Below, one piece after another: positions 42,494 through 51,162 of a stretch of DNA of 64,000 bases. Both the position numbers and the translations under genes were made by a program. Under the pieces are notes generated by a model. The model was not told the origin of the DNA, ran no database searches, and saw only the letters and a program-made list of their open reading frames with translations. How positions within the stretch are numbered: position 1 is the first letter of the stretch; every line of letters starts with the position of its first letter. This DNA is from Halosimplex pelagicum (lineage in GTDB: Archaea > Halobacteriota > Halobacteria > Halobacteriales > Haloarculaceae), in assembly GCF_013415905.1 (NCBI RefSeq), contig NZ_CP058909.1:124001-188000 (forward strand). The letters are read 5' to 3'.

Positions 42494-43879
42494 GTGAGTC
42501 GTCTCAGTCATCCGCTGGTACAGGTCGCGGGGGCCGTGCTGTTGACGGCCGGGTGGGTCGCCGCCGTCCTCACCGGCACGGACCTGGGAACCGTCCCGAC
42601 CGTCGCCGTCAGCGGCGTCGCCGTCCTCGGCGCCTCGTTCCTGCTCGCGTGGGGCGCGGAGACGGCCGAGAAAGACGTGCCGCGGGCGTTCGCGATCGCC
42701 GTCCTGGCGGTGCTGGCGGTCGCCCCCGAGTACGCGGTCGACGCGCTGTACGCCTGGAGCGCCGGGTCGGGCGGCGCGACGACCGCCGCCTGTGCCGAGC
42801 TGTCGGCGGCCGCCATCGAGGCCGGCGAGACCCAGCTCGCCCAGGCCTGTCACGACGCCAACCTCGCGGTCGCGAACATGACCGGCGCCAACCGCATCCT
42901 CATCGGGATCGGCTGGGCCGGCATCGCCGTGTTCACCGTCTACCGGGCCGCCAAGACCCGCGACCCCGCGGTCCGCAACCGCGACGGGTGGCTCGCCGAC
43001 GCCGTCACGCTCGACCGCGGCATCGCCACCGAGGTCGCCTTCCTCTTCCTGGCGACGCTGTGGGCCTTCTTCGTTCCCCTGTTCGGCGGCATCGACGCGC
43101 TCGACACCGCCCTGCTCGTCGGCCTCTACGTCACCTACATCCTCATCATCATCCGCGGGGACGTGGAGGCCGGCGAGGAACACGTCGGCGTCCCCCACTA
43201 CTTCCAGCAGTGGTCGCTCCCCTGGCGCCCCCTGGCCGTCCTCACGCTGTTCGCGTACTCCGGGGCGATGATCTTCTCGGCCGTCGAGCCGTTCGCCCAC
43301 GGCCTCGAACAGATCGGGATCAACAACGGCATCCCCGAGTTCTTCATGATCCAGTGGATCGCGCCGCTGGCCAGCGAGTCGCCCGAGCTCATCGTGGTGA
43401 TCGTCCTCGTGAACAAGGCCCGCTCGACGGCCGGGTTCAACGCGCTGATCTCCTCGAAGCTCAACCAGTGGACGCTGCTCATCGGGACGCTGTCGGTCGT
43501 CTTCTCGCTGGCGTACGGCCAGTACGGCGTGCTCCCGTTCGACCAGAAACAGGCCGCCGAGATCTGGATCACCGCCGCCCAGAGCTACTTCGCGCTCGCG
43601 GCGCTGGTGAACTTCGAGATCAGCGTCCGGGAGGCGCTGGTCATCTTCCTCCTGTTCGTCTCGCAGGTGGCCCTGGAGTTCGTCATCATCCGCGACCTGT
43701 TCGCGATGCCGGTGTCCAGTTACGAGCTGCTGCTGGTCTACACGGCGGTTTACGCCGTCGTCGGGACCGCGCTGTTCTGGGTCCGCCGCGAGGCGCTGAA
43801 GCACATGCTCGGCCTCGCCGCCGACGCCGGCCGCACCGCGCTCGGCCGCGAGCCGGTCCACCCGGAGTTCGCCGACTGA
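42494..43879 (+). CDS. Sodium/calcium exchanger family (CaCA) membrane protein
   Basis: A 461-residue polytopic protein, GTG start at 42494; an upstream open frame gives a longer N-terminus, but the GTG starts a natural VSRLSHPLVQ leader. About eleven hydrophobic helices are present. The two alpha-repeats are recognisable: VLAVAPEYAVDALYAW with ANMTGANRILIGIG (first) and IAPLASESPELIVVIVLVNKARSTAGFNALISSKLNQWTLL (second). The second has the usual acidic ES/SPE core of cation exchangers. Likely exchanges Na+ for Ca2+ or another cation. It is one base ahead of dtdA, so both may be in one transcript. Confidence 0.85.
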   Translation: MSRLSHPLVQVAGAVLLTAGWVAAVLTGTDLGTVPTVAVSGVAVLGASFLLAWGAETAEKDVPRAFAIAVLAVLAVAPEYAVDALYAWSAGSGGATTAACAELSAAAIEAGETQLAQACHDANLAVANMTGANRILIGIGWAGIAVFTVYRAAKTRDPAVRNRDGWLADAVTLDRGIATEVAFLFLATLWAFFVPLFGGIDALDTALLVGLYVTYILIIIRGDVEAGEEHVGVPHYFQQWSLPWRPLAVLTLFAYSGAMIFSAVEPFAHGLEQIGINNGIPEFFMIQWIAPLASESPELIVVIVLVNKARSTAGFNALISSKLNQWTLLIGTLSVVFSLAYGQYGVLPFDQKQAAEIWITAAQSYFALAALVNFEISVREALVIFLLFVSQVALEFVIIRDLFAMPVSSYELLLVYTAVYAVVGTALFWVRREALKHMLGLAADAGRTALGREPVHPEFAD

Positions 43880-43880
43880 G

Positions 43881-45287
43881 ATGCTCGCCGTCGCCGTCTC
43901 CCGTGACGACTCCGCCTCGGTCCACATCGGCGAGCGCCTCCGCGATATCGCCGACTGGACGGACCACACCGACGGCTCGCGCCCCGACGCCGACGGCGGC
44001 GGGACCGTCTATCGCACCGACTCGGTCGAGCTGCGCGAGTTCGACGCCCTGCACCTCGAACTCGACGGCGTCGCCGACGCGTTCGGTCACGCCGACGGGG
44101 CGGACGGGCGAACCGAACCGGCCCTGCTCGTCTTCGCCTCGCGCCACGCCGGCGAGACCGGCCCGCTGCTGACCGCCCACCACACCGGCAACGTCGGTCC
44201 CGCCGAGTACGGCGGCGAACCGGGCGCGTTCGCACGGGCCTGCCCGAACGCCCACCGGCGCGTCCTCGCGGCCCTGCGCGAGCACGCCCCCGAGGGCTAC
44301 GAAGTCGGGATGGAGGCCACCCACCACGGACCGACCGACGTGGGCGTCCCGTCGATGTTCGTCGAGGTCGGCAGCGACGACCCGCAGTGGGACGACCCCG
44401 ACGCGGCCGGCGCGGTCGCGCGTGCTATCCTCGCGCTCGCTGACACCGACCCCGACGCCCCCGACGAGAACGGGACGCGGCGCCACCTCGTCGGGTTCGG
44501 CGGCGGCCACTACGCGCCGCGGTTCGAGCGGATCGTCACCGAGACCGACTGGGCGGTCGGCCACGTGGCTCCCGACTGGGGGCTCGACGCGATGGGCGAC
44601 CCCGAACGGAACCGCGACGTGGTCCGCCGCGCGTTCGAGGCCAGCGCGGCCGACTACGCCGTCGTCGAGGGCGACCGCCCCGAGCTGAAGCGCGTCGTCG
44701 ACGAGCTGGGCTACCGCGCGGTGAGCGAGACGTGGGTCCGCGAGACGACCGGCGTGGCGCTGGACCTCGTCGCGGTCGTCGAGGAGCGACTGGGGAGCGT
44801 CGACGACGGCGTCCGCTTCGGCGAGCGCGCGAGCGAGTACGGGAGCGACGCGAACGGAGGCGGTGGCGACCTCGCGGTCGTCGCCCTCCCCGACGACCTC
44901 CTCGCCGAGGCCCAGGGGATCGACGGCGAGGCGGCCCGCGCGGCGGTCGAGCGGGCCACGGTCGCCTTCGAGACGAGCGAGAGCGGGACCCGAGCCGGGG
45001 GTCGGGCGCTCGTCGCCGCCGACTGCGACGGAGCGGCGCTCGTCGACGACCTCGCGGCCGTGCTCGAAGCGAAGTACGAGACCGTCGAGCGGGCCGACGG
45101 AGCGGTCGTCGCCCGGGAGTCGGCGTTCGACCCCGAGCGCGCCCGCACGCTCGGCGTCCCCGACGGCCCGAAGCTCGGCAGACTCGCCGAGGGCGAACCG
45201 GTCACCGTCGACGGCGACGAGATCGACCCCGCCGTCGTCCGCGTCGAACGCGAACACCGCTTCCCCGTCGACGACTCGGCGGGGTGA
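43881..45287 (+). CDS. dtdA: D-aminoacyl-tRNA deacylase, GEK1/DtdA type
   Basis: A 468-residue enzyme that hydrolyses D-aminoacyl-tRNAs so that D-residues do not enter proteins. The catalytic core (about 1-280) carries the metal motifs ATHHGPTDVGVPSMF near residue 147 and LVGFGGGHYAPRFERI near 205, and the start LAVAVSRDDSASVHI. The C-terminal half (about 290-468) is a less conserved region with repeated Ala/Asp/Glu segments and may be a haloarchaeal addition. The start follows the exchanger stop by one base, so it is co-transcribed with it. Archaea use this type instead of the bacterial Dtd. Confidence 0.92.
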   Translation: MLAVAVSRDDSASVHIGERLRDIADWTDHTDGSRPDADGGGTVYRTDSVELREFDALHLELDGVADAFGHADGADGRTEPALLVFASRHAGETGPLLTAHHTGNVGPAEYGGEPGAFARACPNAHRRVLAALREHAPEGYEVGMEATHHGPTDVGVPSMFVEVGSDDPQWDDPDAAGAVARAILALADTDPDAPDENGTRRHLVGFGGGHYAPRFERIVTETDWAVGHVAPDWGLDAMGDPERNRDVVRRAFEASAADYAVVEGDRPELKRVVDELGYRAVSETWVRETTGVALDLVAVVEERLGSVDDGVRFGERASEYGSDANGGGGDLAVVALPDDLLAEAQGIDGEAARAAVERATVAFETSESGTRAGGRALVAADCDGAALVDDLAAVLEAKYETVERADGAVVARESAFDPERARTLGVPDGPKLGRLAEGEPVTVDGDEIDPAVVRVEREHRFPVDDSAG

Positions 45288-45507
45288 GCGACCGGCGACC
45301 CGGCGCCGCGCGTCGACCGGCCACCGCTCGCGACCGCGCCCCGTTCCCATCCGGTACCCATCTGGTACGTACTCGGAGCGCACCCGAGACGCACCCCGCG
45401 AGTGACCCGCCCAGCCACCGTTTCGCCTGGAGATCGGCCGAGACGGCCACTCGCGGGAGTAAGGGGCGCTTACGCGGGTGAACGGCGGAGTACGGGCGTG
45501 CTACCGT

Positions 45508-45549
45508 GCGTCAGTCAGGCGTCTGACGCGCGGGAGAAGCTTAATAAAT
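45508..45549 (+). promoter_or_regulatory. ftsZ1 promoter region with palindrome
   Basis: GCGTCAG (45508-45514) and CTGACGC (45523-45529) form an inverted repeat ending about 10 bp upstream of CTTAATAAATG (45539-45549). The latter is a strong TATA box about 30 bp from the ATG at 45576. A second AT-rich ACTTAAAATA lies at the start codon. The palindrome is a candidate site for a regulator of cell division genes. Confidence 0.55.
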
Positions 45550-45575
45550 GTTGGCCAGCAACGGAAACTTAAAAT

Positions 45576-46748
45576 ATGGACTCTATAATCGACGACGCGA
45601 TCGACGAAGCCGAGGCCGAGCGGGAGGAGCCGGCCCAGCAAGAACCGCAGGGGGGACAGGAGTCGGCGGGATCGACGGGGACAGACGAGATGTCCACGTC
45701 CGGGCAGATGTCCGACGAGGAACTGGCCGATGTGGTCAAAGACCTGGAGACGAAGATCACCGTCGTCGGCTGCGGGGGCGCCGGCGGCAACACCGTCACG
45801 CGGATGATGGAGGAGGGGATCCACGGGGCGAAGCTCGTCGCCGCCAACACGGACGCCCAGCACCTCGCCGACGAGGTGAAAGCCGACACGAAGATCCTCA
45901 TCGGGCGCAAGCGCACCGGCGGCCGCGGCGCCGGCTCCGTCCCGAAGATCGGCGAGGAAGCGGCCCAGGAGAACATCGAGGACATCCAGCAGTCCATCGA
46001 CGGCTCGGACATGGTGTTCGTCACCGCCGGCCTCGGTGGCGGGACCGGCACCGGCTCGGCCCCCGTGGTTGCCCAGGCCGCCCAGGACCAGGGCGCGCTG
46101 ACCATCTCGATCGTCACGATCCCGTTCACCGCCGAGGGTGAGCGCCGGCGCGCCAACGCCGACGCCGGCCTCGAACGGCTGCGCGCCGTCTCGGACACCG
46201 TCATCGTCGTGCCGAACGACCGCCTGCTCGACTACGCGCCGTCGATGCCGCTACAGGACGCGTTCAAGATCTGCGACCGCGTGCTGATGCGGTCGGTCAA
46301 GGGCATGACCGAGCTGATCACCAAGCCCGGCCTCGTCAACGTCGACTTCGCCGACGTTCGCACGATCATGGAGAACGGCGGCGTCGCCATGATCGGTCTC
46401 GGCGAGTCCGACTCCGAGAACAAGGCCCAGGACTCCATCCGCTCGGCGCTGCGCTCGCCGCTGCTGGACGTGGAGTTCGACGGCGCCAACTCCGCGCTGG
46501 TCAACGTCGTCGGCGGCCCCGACATGTCCATCGAGGAGGCAGAGGGCGTCGTCGAGGAGATCTACGACCGCATCGACCCCGACGCCCGCATCATCTGGGG
46601 CGCCTCGGTCAACAACCAGTTCGAGGGCAAGATGGAGACGATGATCGTCGTCACCGGCGTCGAGAGCCCCCAGATCTACGGGAAATCGGAGGCCGAGCAG
46701 GAACGCGCCTCGAAGGAACTCGGCGACGACATCGACTACGTCGAGTAG
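45576..46748 (+). CDS. ftsZ1: Cell division protein FtsZ1
   Basis: A 390-residue tubulin-type GTPase that forms the division ring at midcell. The tubulin signature is [17 protein letters not shown] near residue 150, with [16 protein letters not shown] near 62, AANTDAQHL near 92 and the T7 loop [12 protein letters not shown] near 250. An acidic N-terminal extension of about 55 residues starting [13 protein letters not shown] is the feature I use to call FtsZ1 rather than FtsZ2. In archaea ftsZ often lies close to secE and spt5, which here come 6.2 kb later. It is preceded by a 290-bp region with a clear promoter and palindrome. Confidence 0.95.
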   Translation: MDSIIDDAIDEAEAEREEPAQQEPQGGQESAGSTGTDEMSTSGQMSDEELADVVKDLETKITVVGCGGAGGNTVTRMMEEGIHGAKLVAANTDAQHLADEVKADTKILIGRKRTGGRGAGSVPKIGEEAAQENIEDIQQSIDGSDMVFVTAGLGGGTGTGSAPVVAQAAQDQGALTISIVTIPFTAEGERRRANADAGLERLRAVSDTVIVVPNDRLLDYAPSMPLQDAFKICDRVLMRSVKGMTELITKPGLVNVDFADVRTIMENGGVAMIGLGESDSENKAQDSIRSALRSPLLDVEFDGANSALVNVVGGPDMSIEEAEGVVEEIYDRIDPDARIIWGASVNNQFEGKMETMIVVTGVESPQIYGKSEAEQERASKELGDDIDYVE

Positions 46749-46850
46749 TCCGTTCGGGATTCTCCGCATTCTCTCTTTTCGCGAGCGCGAGCGTTCGCTC
46801 TGTATTTGATCAACACAAGACACTTTTGAGTGGATACTGAACGCGGCGGT

Positions 46851-48497
46851 ATGACAATTCTGCCCTCCCGCGGTGCGGTCGCGACCGCCGTCACCGTCGC
46901 CCTGGTCGCGGCGGCGCTCGCGGTCGGTTCGGCCGCCGCGCTCGACGCCGGCGGTCCCGCTGGAGAGACAGACCGATCCAGCGGCGACGCGGTCGCGACG
47001 CAACCTGTCCCGAACGGCACGAACGCGACGGTCATGGTCGCGCCGCGCGGGTCGGTCGACCGCCTCGCGTCCGTCGCGGCGATCGAGCGGGGACGTGAGG
47101 CCGGGTGGGTGACGCCGTCGCCCGTCCTCGCCGCCGGGGACACGCTCGTGCTCCGGCTGACCGTGCCCGGGATCGCCGACAGGGTCGCGAACGCGACCGG
47201 CGACACCGCCGACGCGCGATTCCGCACGGTGCTGGCCGACGAGAACGTCTCGGTGCGATTCGTCCAGCGCCACGTGGGTCCGCATCGGGACCGGGCGATC
47301 TTCTACCTGAACGGCTCGCGCGGCCAGGCGGTCGCCGCTGACCCCGCCAACGACACCTACTACGTCGCGGCCGACCTCGCGGCCGTCCCGAACTCCGACG
47401 GAGAGCCCGGGATAGACGAGTACCTCCGATCCCGGGGCGAGTTCGTCCCGCGACTGGTCGTCGACGGCGAACATCGGCTGAATCCCGGCGACCTCGACGA
47501 AGCGAACCGCGCGGGCGGGTTCGCCCTCTCCGACCGCGAGGCGGAACTCTTCGACGCTGACGTCGAGGACCTGCTCGCCCCCGGGTTCGCCGCCGCGTCG
47601 AACCAGACCGTCGCCGGCGCCACGACGCTGGCTCCGGGGTCGACGGTGACCGTCAGCGTGACCGACGCCGTCGGCATCGAGACGCCGCGGAACGCGACTG
47701 CCAGAGTCACCGGCCGGACGGCCGACCGCGACGACTACGACCCTCCGGGGTTCGTTTTCGAGACCGCGCTGAACCTCAGCGGCGTCGACCCCGGAACGGA
47801 GATCAGCCTCGCCGTCGCGTCTGACGGGACAGTCCTCAACGACCGATACGAGCGCGACCGGTATCGCGCACCGGTCGACTCTCCGCGGGCGAGCCTCGAA
47901 CTGGCGAACGACCCCTTCGCGAACGGCACCGTCCGGGTCGCGAACGCGACCCTGCCCGACGGCGGGTTCGTCGCCGTCGAGCGAACGAGCGACGGCACGG
48001 TCGTCGGCAGCAGCGACTACCTCGACGCGGGCACCCACGAGGGGCTGCGGGTGACCGTCAGCGAGGGGGCGTCGACCGACGACTCGGATCTCCGCGTCTA
48101 TCTCGCCCACGACTCCGACGGCGACGGGAACTACTTCCGCTCGGCCGACCGGTCGTACGCCGACGCGATGCGAGCCGTCGGCGCGACCGTCTCGCGGGCC
48201 GCCGCGTCGACTGCGACGGCGACCGCGACGCCGACCGTGACACCGACACCGACGGCCACTTCGACCGACGTGGGGACGGTCGTTGAGTCGCCGACGCCCA
48301 CGTCGGCAGCCCCGACGGAGACGCCGACAGTGACCGCGACCGCCGATCCGCCGACGGCTACCGACCGTGGGGCGACGGACGCGCCGGCGACCACCACGAG
48401 CGGGGACGGTCCCGGGTTCGGTCCGGGCACCGCTCTCGTCGCGTCGGTTCTCTCCGCGCTGCCGGGAGTCGTCCGCGCCCGGAGGAACGGTGAATGA
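46851..48497 (+). CDS. PGF-CTERM surface protein, DUF7827/DUF7282-like
   Basis: A 548-residue secreted protein with a Sec signal (VATAVTVALVAAALAVGSAAA, about 10-31). The N-terminal half contains NATVMVAPRGSVDRLASVAAIERG (about 61-85) and a beta domain with VVDGEHRLNPGDLDEANRAGGFAL near 205. A later domain (about 345-440) resembles DUF7282 (GGFVAVERTSDGTVVGSSDYLDAGTH). A Thr/Pro/Val-rich stalk leads to GDGPGFGPGTALVASVLSAL and an Arg-rich tail, the PGF-CTERM anchor. It overlaps the start of a paralogous gene by 4 bp. Function unknown; extracellular and probably N-glycosylated. Confidence 0.85.
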   Translation: MTILPSRGAVATAVTVALVAAALAVGSAAALDAGGPAGETDRSSGDAVATQPVPNGTNATVMVAPRGSVDRLASVAAIERGREAGWVTPSPVLAAGDTLVLRLTVPGIADRVANATGDTADARFRTVLADENVSVRFVQRHVGPHRDRAIFYLNGSRGQAVAADPANDTYYVAADLAAVPNSDGEPGIDEYLRSRGEFVPRLVVDGEHRLNPGDLDEANRAGGFALSDREAELFDADVEDLLAPGFAAASNQTVAGATTLAPGSTVTVSVTDAVGIETPRNATARVTGRTADRDDYDPPGFVFETALNLSGVDPGTEISLAVASDGTVLNDRYERDRYRAPVDSPRASLELANDPFANGTVRVANATLPDGGFVAVERTSDGTVVGSSDYLDAGTHEGLRVTVSEGASTDDSDLRVYLAHDSDGDGNYFRSADRSYADAMRAVGATVSRAAASTATATATPTVTPTPTATSTDVGTVVESPTPTSAAPTETPTVTATADPPTATDRGATDAPATTTSGDGPGFGPGTALVASVLSALPGVVRARRNGE

Positions 48498-50149
48498 TAG
48501 GAAGGCGCCGAGCGTTCTGCCGGCGAGCGGCCGTCGCAGTCGCCGTCGCGCTGTGCCTCTCGGCGGTCGCCCTCGTCGCCCCCGCCGACGCCGACTCGCA
48601 CGTCGCCATCGAGGAAGACGCCGTCGAACAGGCAAGCGGCGACGTGGCGCGGTTCGCGCTCTCGGTGCCGAGCGGCGAGTCGGTCACCGTCGTCGTGGAC
48701 GGCGCGGGCGCCGAGCGCCGCTTGAATCTCACGGACGCGAGCGGTGACGGCCGGATCGCGCTCGCTATCAACACCTACCTGACCGGACCGGACGCGACCG
48801 CCAGCGAGGTGTACGGCGTCGGTGAGGGCGACCGACTGTCGGTCGCGAGCGAGGGTACCGGTCGACTGCCGCCGGGGTCGTACCGGATCGCGGTGTACAC
48901 CGACGGCACCGGCGGCGAGCCGGCCGACACCGCGGGGCTCTCGCTCACCGAGCCCGGGCTCGGCAACGCCACGGTCATGGTCGCGCCGAACGGGTCGCGC
49001 GAGCGCCTCGACTCGCGGGCGGCGATCCAGCGAGCGCAGGAGCGGCGGTGGCTGACTCCGACGAACGAAGTCGCCATGGGCGACACGTTCGTCCTCCGAC
49101 TCGACGTGCCCGGAATCGCGGGCGCGGTGGCCGACGAGTCGGGCGCGACCGACGAAGCGCGCTTCGAGGGTCTGCTCGCAGGGCCGAACGCGTCGCTCCT
49201 GTTGAGCGAGCGGATGCCCGGTCCCTCGCGTCCGCGCCAGCACCTCTCGCTCGACTGGGGGAACACGACGACGGTCGTCGCCGACCCCGGCAACGACACC
49301 TACTACGTCGCGGCCGATCTGACGGCGCTCCCGTGGGGGTACGGTCACGACTACGAGGTCGACGAGTGGTCGTTCGGCGAGTTCGGCTTGATCGACGGGA
49401 CCGACTACGTCCCCCGGTTCGCCGTCGGCGACCAGCGGCTGAACCCGGGTGACATCTCCGAGGGGGGTCGGACGGGGGGGTTCAGAATCTTCCAACCGGA
49501 TGCGACCGTCACGTTCCCGATGGAAGAAGACGGGACGGTCCCGCTCGCGCCGGCACCGAACCAGGGGATCGCCGGGTGGACGAACCTCGCGCCGGGGTCG
49601 AGGGTGACGATCACGCTATTGGACGGCGCCGGCGACCCGTTCCCGGTCACCGAGACGGTTCGGGTCACGCGAGAGCGTCCACCCGAGAACGAGGCGAGAG
49701 CGCGCTACCGATTCCGCGCCGAGTTCGATCTCCAGGAGGCCGCGCCGGGGACCACCTTCGACATCCGCGTCCGGTCGAACGGGACGCAACTCGGCCCGCT
49801 GAACTCCTGGGAAGAAGGGGAGGGGTATCGAGGGTACGTCGACCCCGTGCTCGCGACGACGGTAACCGAGACGCGGACGCCGACCGACACCGGTGGGTCG
49901 ACATCGCCGTCCACTGAGTCACCGGGTTCGACGTCCACCGCCTCGCCGACCGCCACGGCCACACCGACCGCCACCGTGACGCCATCCGACAGTTCGGAGC
50001 CGACACCGACTCGAGCCTTCACCGAGTCGCCGTCCCCGAGTGCCGAGACGACGGCAGCCGACGGCTCCGGGTTCGGCGCCAGCGCGGCGCTGGTCGGTCT
50101 CGTCGGCGCCGCGATGCTCGCCCCCCGCCGCCGCGAGTGTCGCGAGTAG
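48494..50149 (+). CDS. Surface protein paralogue with degenerate PGF-like C-terminus
   Basis: A 551-residue secreted protein translationally coupled to the previous gene (ATGA). An Arg-rich start (MIGRRRAFCRRAAVAVAVALC) leads a Sec signal. The middle part is a clear paralogue of the upstream protein (NATVMVAPNGSRERLDSRAAIQRA and VVADPGNDTYYVAADL). The Thr/Ser/Pro stalk ends in DGSGFGASAALVGLVGAAMLAPRRR, which keeps the helix and Arg tail but has GSGFG where the first protein has GPGFG. That may still be recognised by an archaeosortase or may be a degenerate anchor. It is one of a tandem pair probably formed by duplication. Confidence 0.82.
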   Translation: MIGRRRAFCRRAAVAVAVALCLSAVALVAPADADSHVAIEEDAVEQASGDVARFALSVPSGESVTVVVDGAGAERRLNLTDASGDGRIALAINTYLTGPDATASEVYGVGEGDRLSVASEGTGRLPPGSYRIAVYTDGTGGEPADTAGLSLTEPGLGNATVMVAPNGSRERLDSRAAIQRAQERRWLTPTNEVAMGDTFVLRLDVPGIAGAVADESGATDEARFEGLLAGPNASLLLSERMPGPSRPRQHLSLDWGNTTTVVADPGNDTYYVAADLTALPWGYGHDYEVDEWSFGEFGLIDGTDYVPRFAVGDQRLNPGDISEGGRTGGFRIFQPDATVTFPMEEDGTVPLAPAPNQGIAGWTNLAPGSRVTITLLDGAGDPFPVTETVRVTRERPPENEARARYRFRAEFDLQEAAPGTTFDIRVRSNGTQLGPLNSWEEGEGYRGYVDPVLATTVTETRTPTDTGGSTSPSTESPGSTSTASPTATATPTATVTPSDSSEPTPTRAFTESPSPSAETTAADGSGFGASAALVGLVGAAMLAPRRRECRE

Positions 50150-50261
50150 CGGGCCGCGATCCGGGTCGCAGGCGTCCCGCCGGAAGGTTTACCCGCCCAC
50201 CACGGCACCGGTCGCGTATGCACGCTCACAGCGAGACTCGCGCCGCACACTGGAGGACTCG

Positions 50262-51113
50262 ATGACGATCACGAGCGACTGGGGCGAGTGGTGGGCCCGC
50301 GAGGAGTTCAACGGCGCCGACGTGGAGGGCGTCTCGCTGTGGTTCCTCGGCGTGACCGGCTGGGCGGTCCGGACGCCCGAAACGACGCTGTTCGTCGACC
50401 CGTACTTCAGCACCGAGCGCGACCGCGAGTACGTCGCGCGGATGCCGCCGGTGCCGATGGAACCGGAGTGGGCCGACTCCTGTGACGCCGTCTTCTGCAC
50501 GCACGACCACCGCGACCACTTCTGGCCGCCGTCGTTCGGCCCGCTGCTCGACCACGACGGGGCATCCGTCCACGCGCCGGCCGAGTGCTACGAGAACCAC
50601 GACGTGAGCGAAGTCGCCGAGGACCAGCGGGAGACCGTCGAACCGGGCGACAGCTACGAGGTCGGCGACCTGACGATTCACGTCCGCGGCGGCCGCGACC
50701 CCGACGCGGACGGGAGCGTCACGTACGTCTTCGAACACGAGGAGGGGACGATCTTCCACGGCGGCGACAACCGCCCCTGCGAGGCGTTCGAGGCCGTCGA
50801 CGAGGAGTTCGACGTGGACATGGGGATGCTCTCCTATGGGACCAGCGCGCGCCTCTATCAGGACGGCGAGGTCGTCCGGCGGAAGCTATACAACGACGCT
50901 CAGGACGTGATCGACGCGGCGAACATGGTCGGGATCGAGCGGCTCGTCCCGACGCACTGGCGGCGCTGGCGGTCGATCCAGGCCGACCCGGGCGCGCTCG
51001 CGAAGGCCGCGACGACCTTCGAGTACCCCCGGATCATCGAGGAGGTCGAGGTGGGCGACCGGCTGCGACTGGACCGGCCCGGCGTCGAGGTGCCGACCTA
51101 CCTCGACGAGTGA
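50262..51113 (+). CDS. Metallo-beta-lactamase-fold hydrolase (UlaG-like)
   Basis: A 283-residue protein from the ATG at 50262, which has a good Shine-Dalgarno GGAGG six bases upstream, unusual in haloarchaea. The metal-binding motif is FCTHDHRDHFWPP (HxHxDH) near residue 80, with VSLWFLGVTGWAVRTPETTLFVDPYFS at the start and FHGGDNRPCEAF near 165. THWRRWRSI near 235 gives the later histidine. The closest general resemblance is to UlaG-type lactonases and phosphodiesterase-like relatives, but the substrate is not visible. It stands between surface proteins and a convergent channel gene. Confidence 0.88.
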   Translation: MTITSDWGEWWAREEFNGADVEGVSLWFLGVTGWAVRTPETTLFVDPYFSTERDREYVARMPPVPMEPEWADSCDAVFCTHDHRDHFWPPSFGPLLDHDGASVHAPAECYENHDVSEVAEDQRETVEPGDSYEVGDLTIHVRGGRDPDADGSVTYVFEHEEGTIFHGGDNRPCEAFEAVDEEFDVDMGMLSYGTSARLYQDGEVVRRKLYNDAQDVIDAANMVGIERLVPTHWRRWRSIQADPGALAKAATTFEYPRIIEEVEVGDRLRLDRPGVEVPTYLDE

Positions 51114-51162
51114 ACGCGAGCGCGGTGGTCCGACCGCCGCGGGGTCGTCGGTTGTCGTCGGT

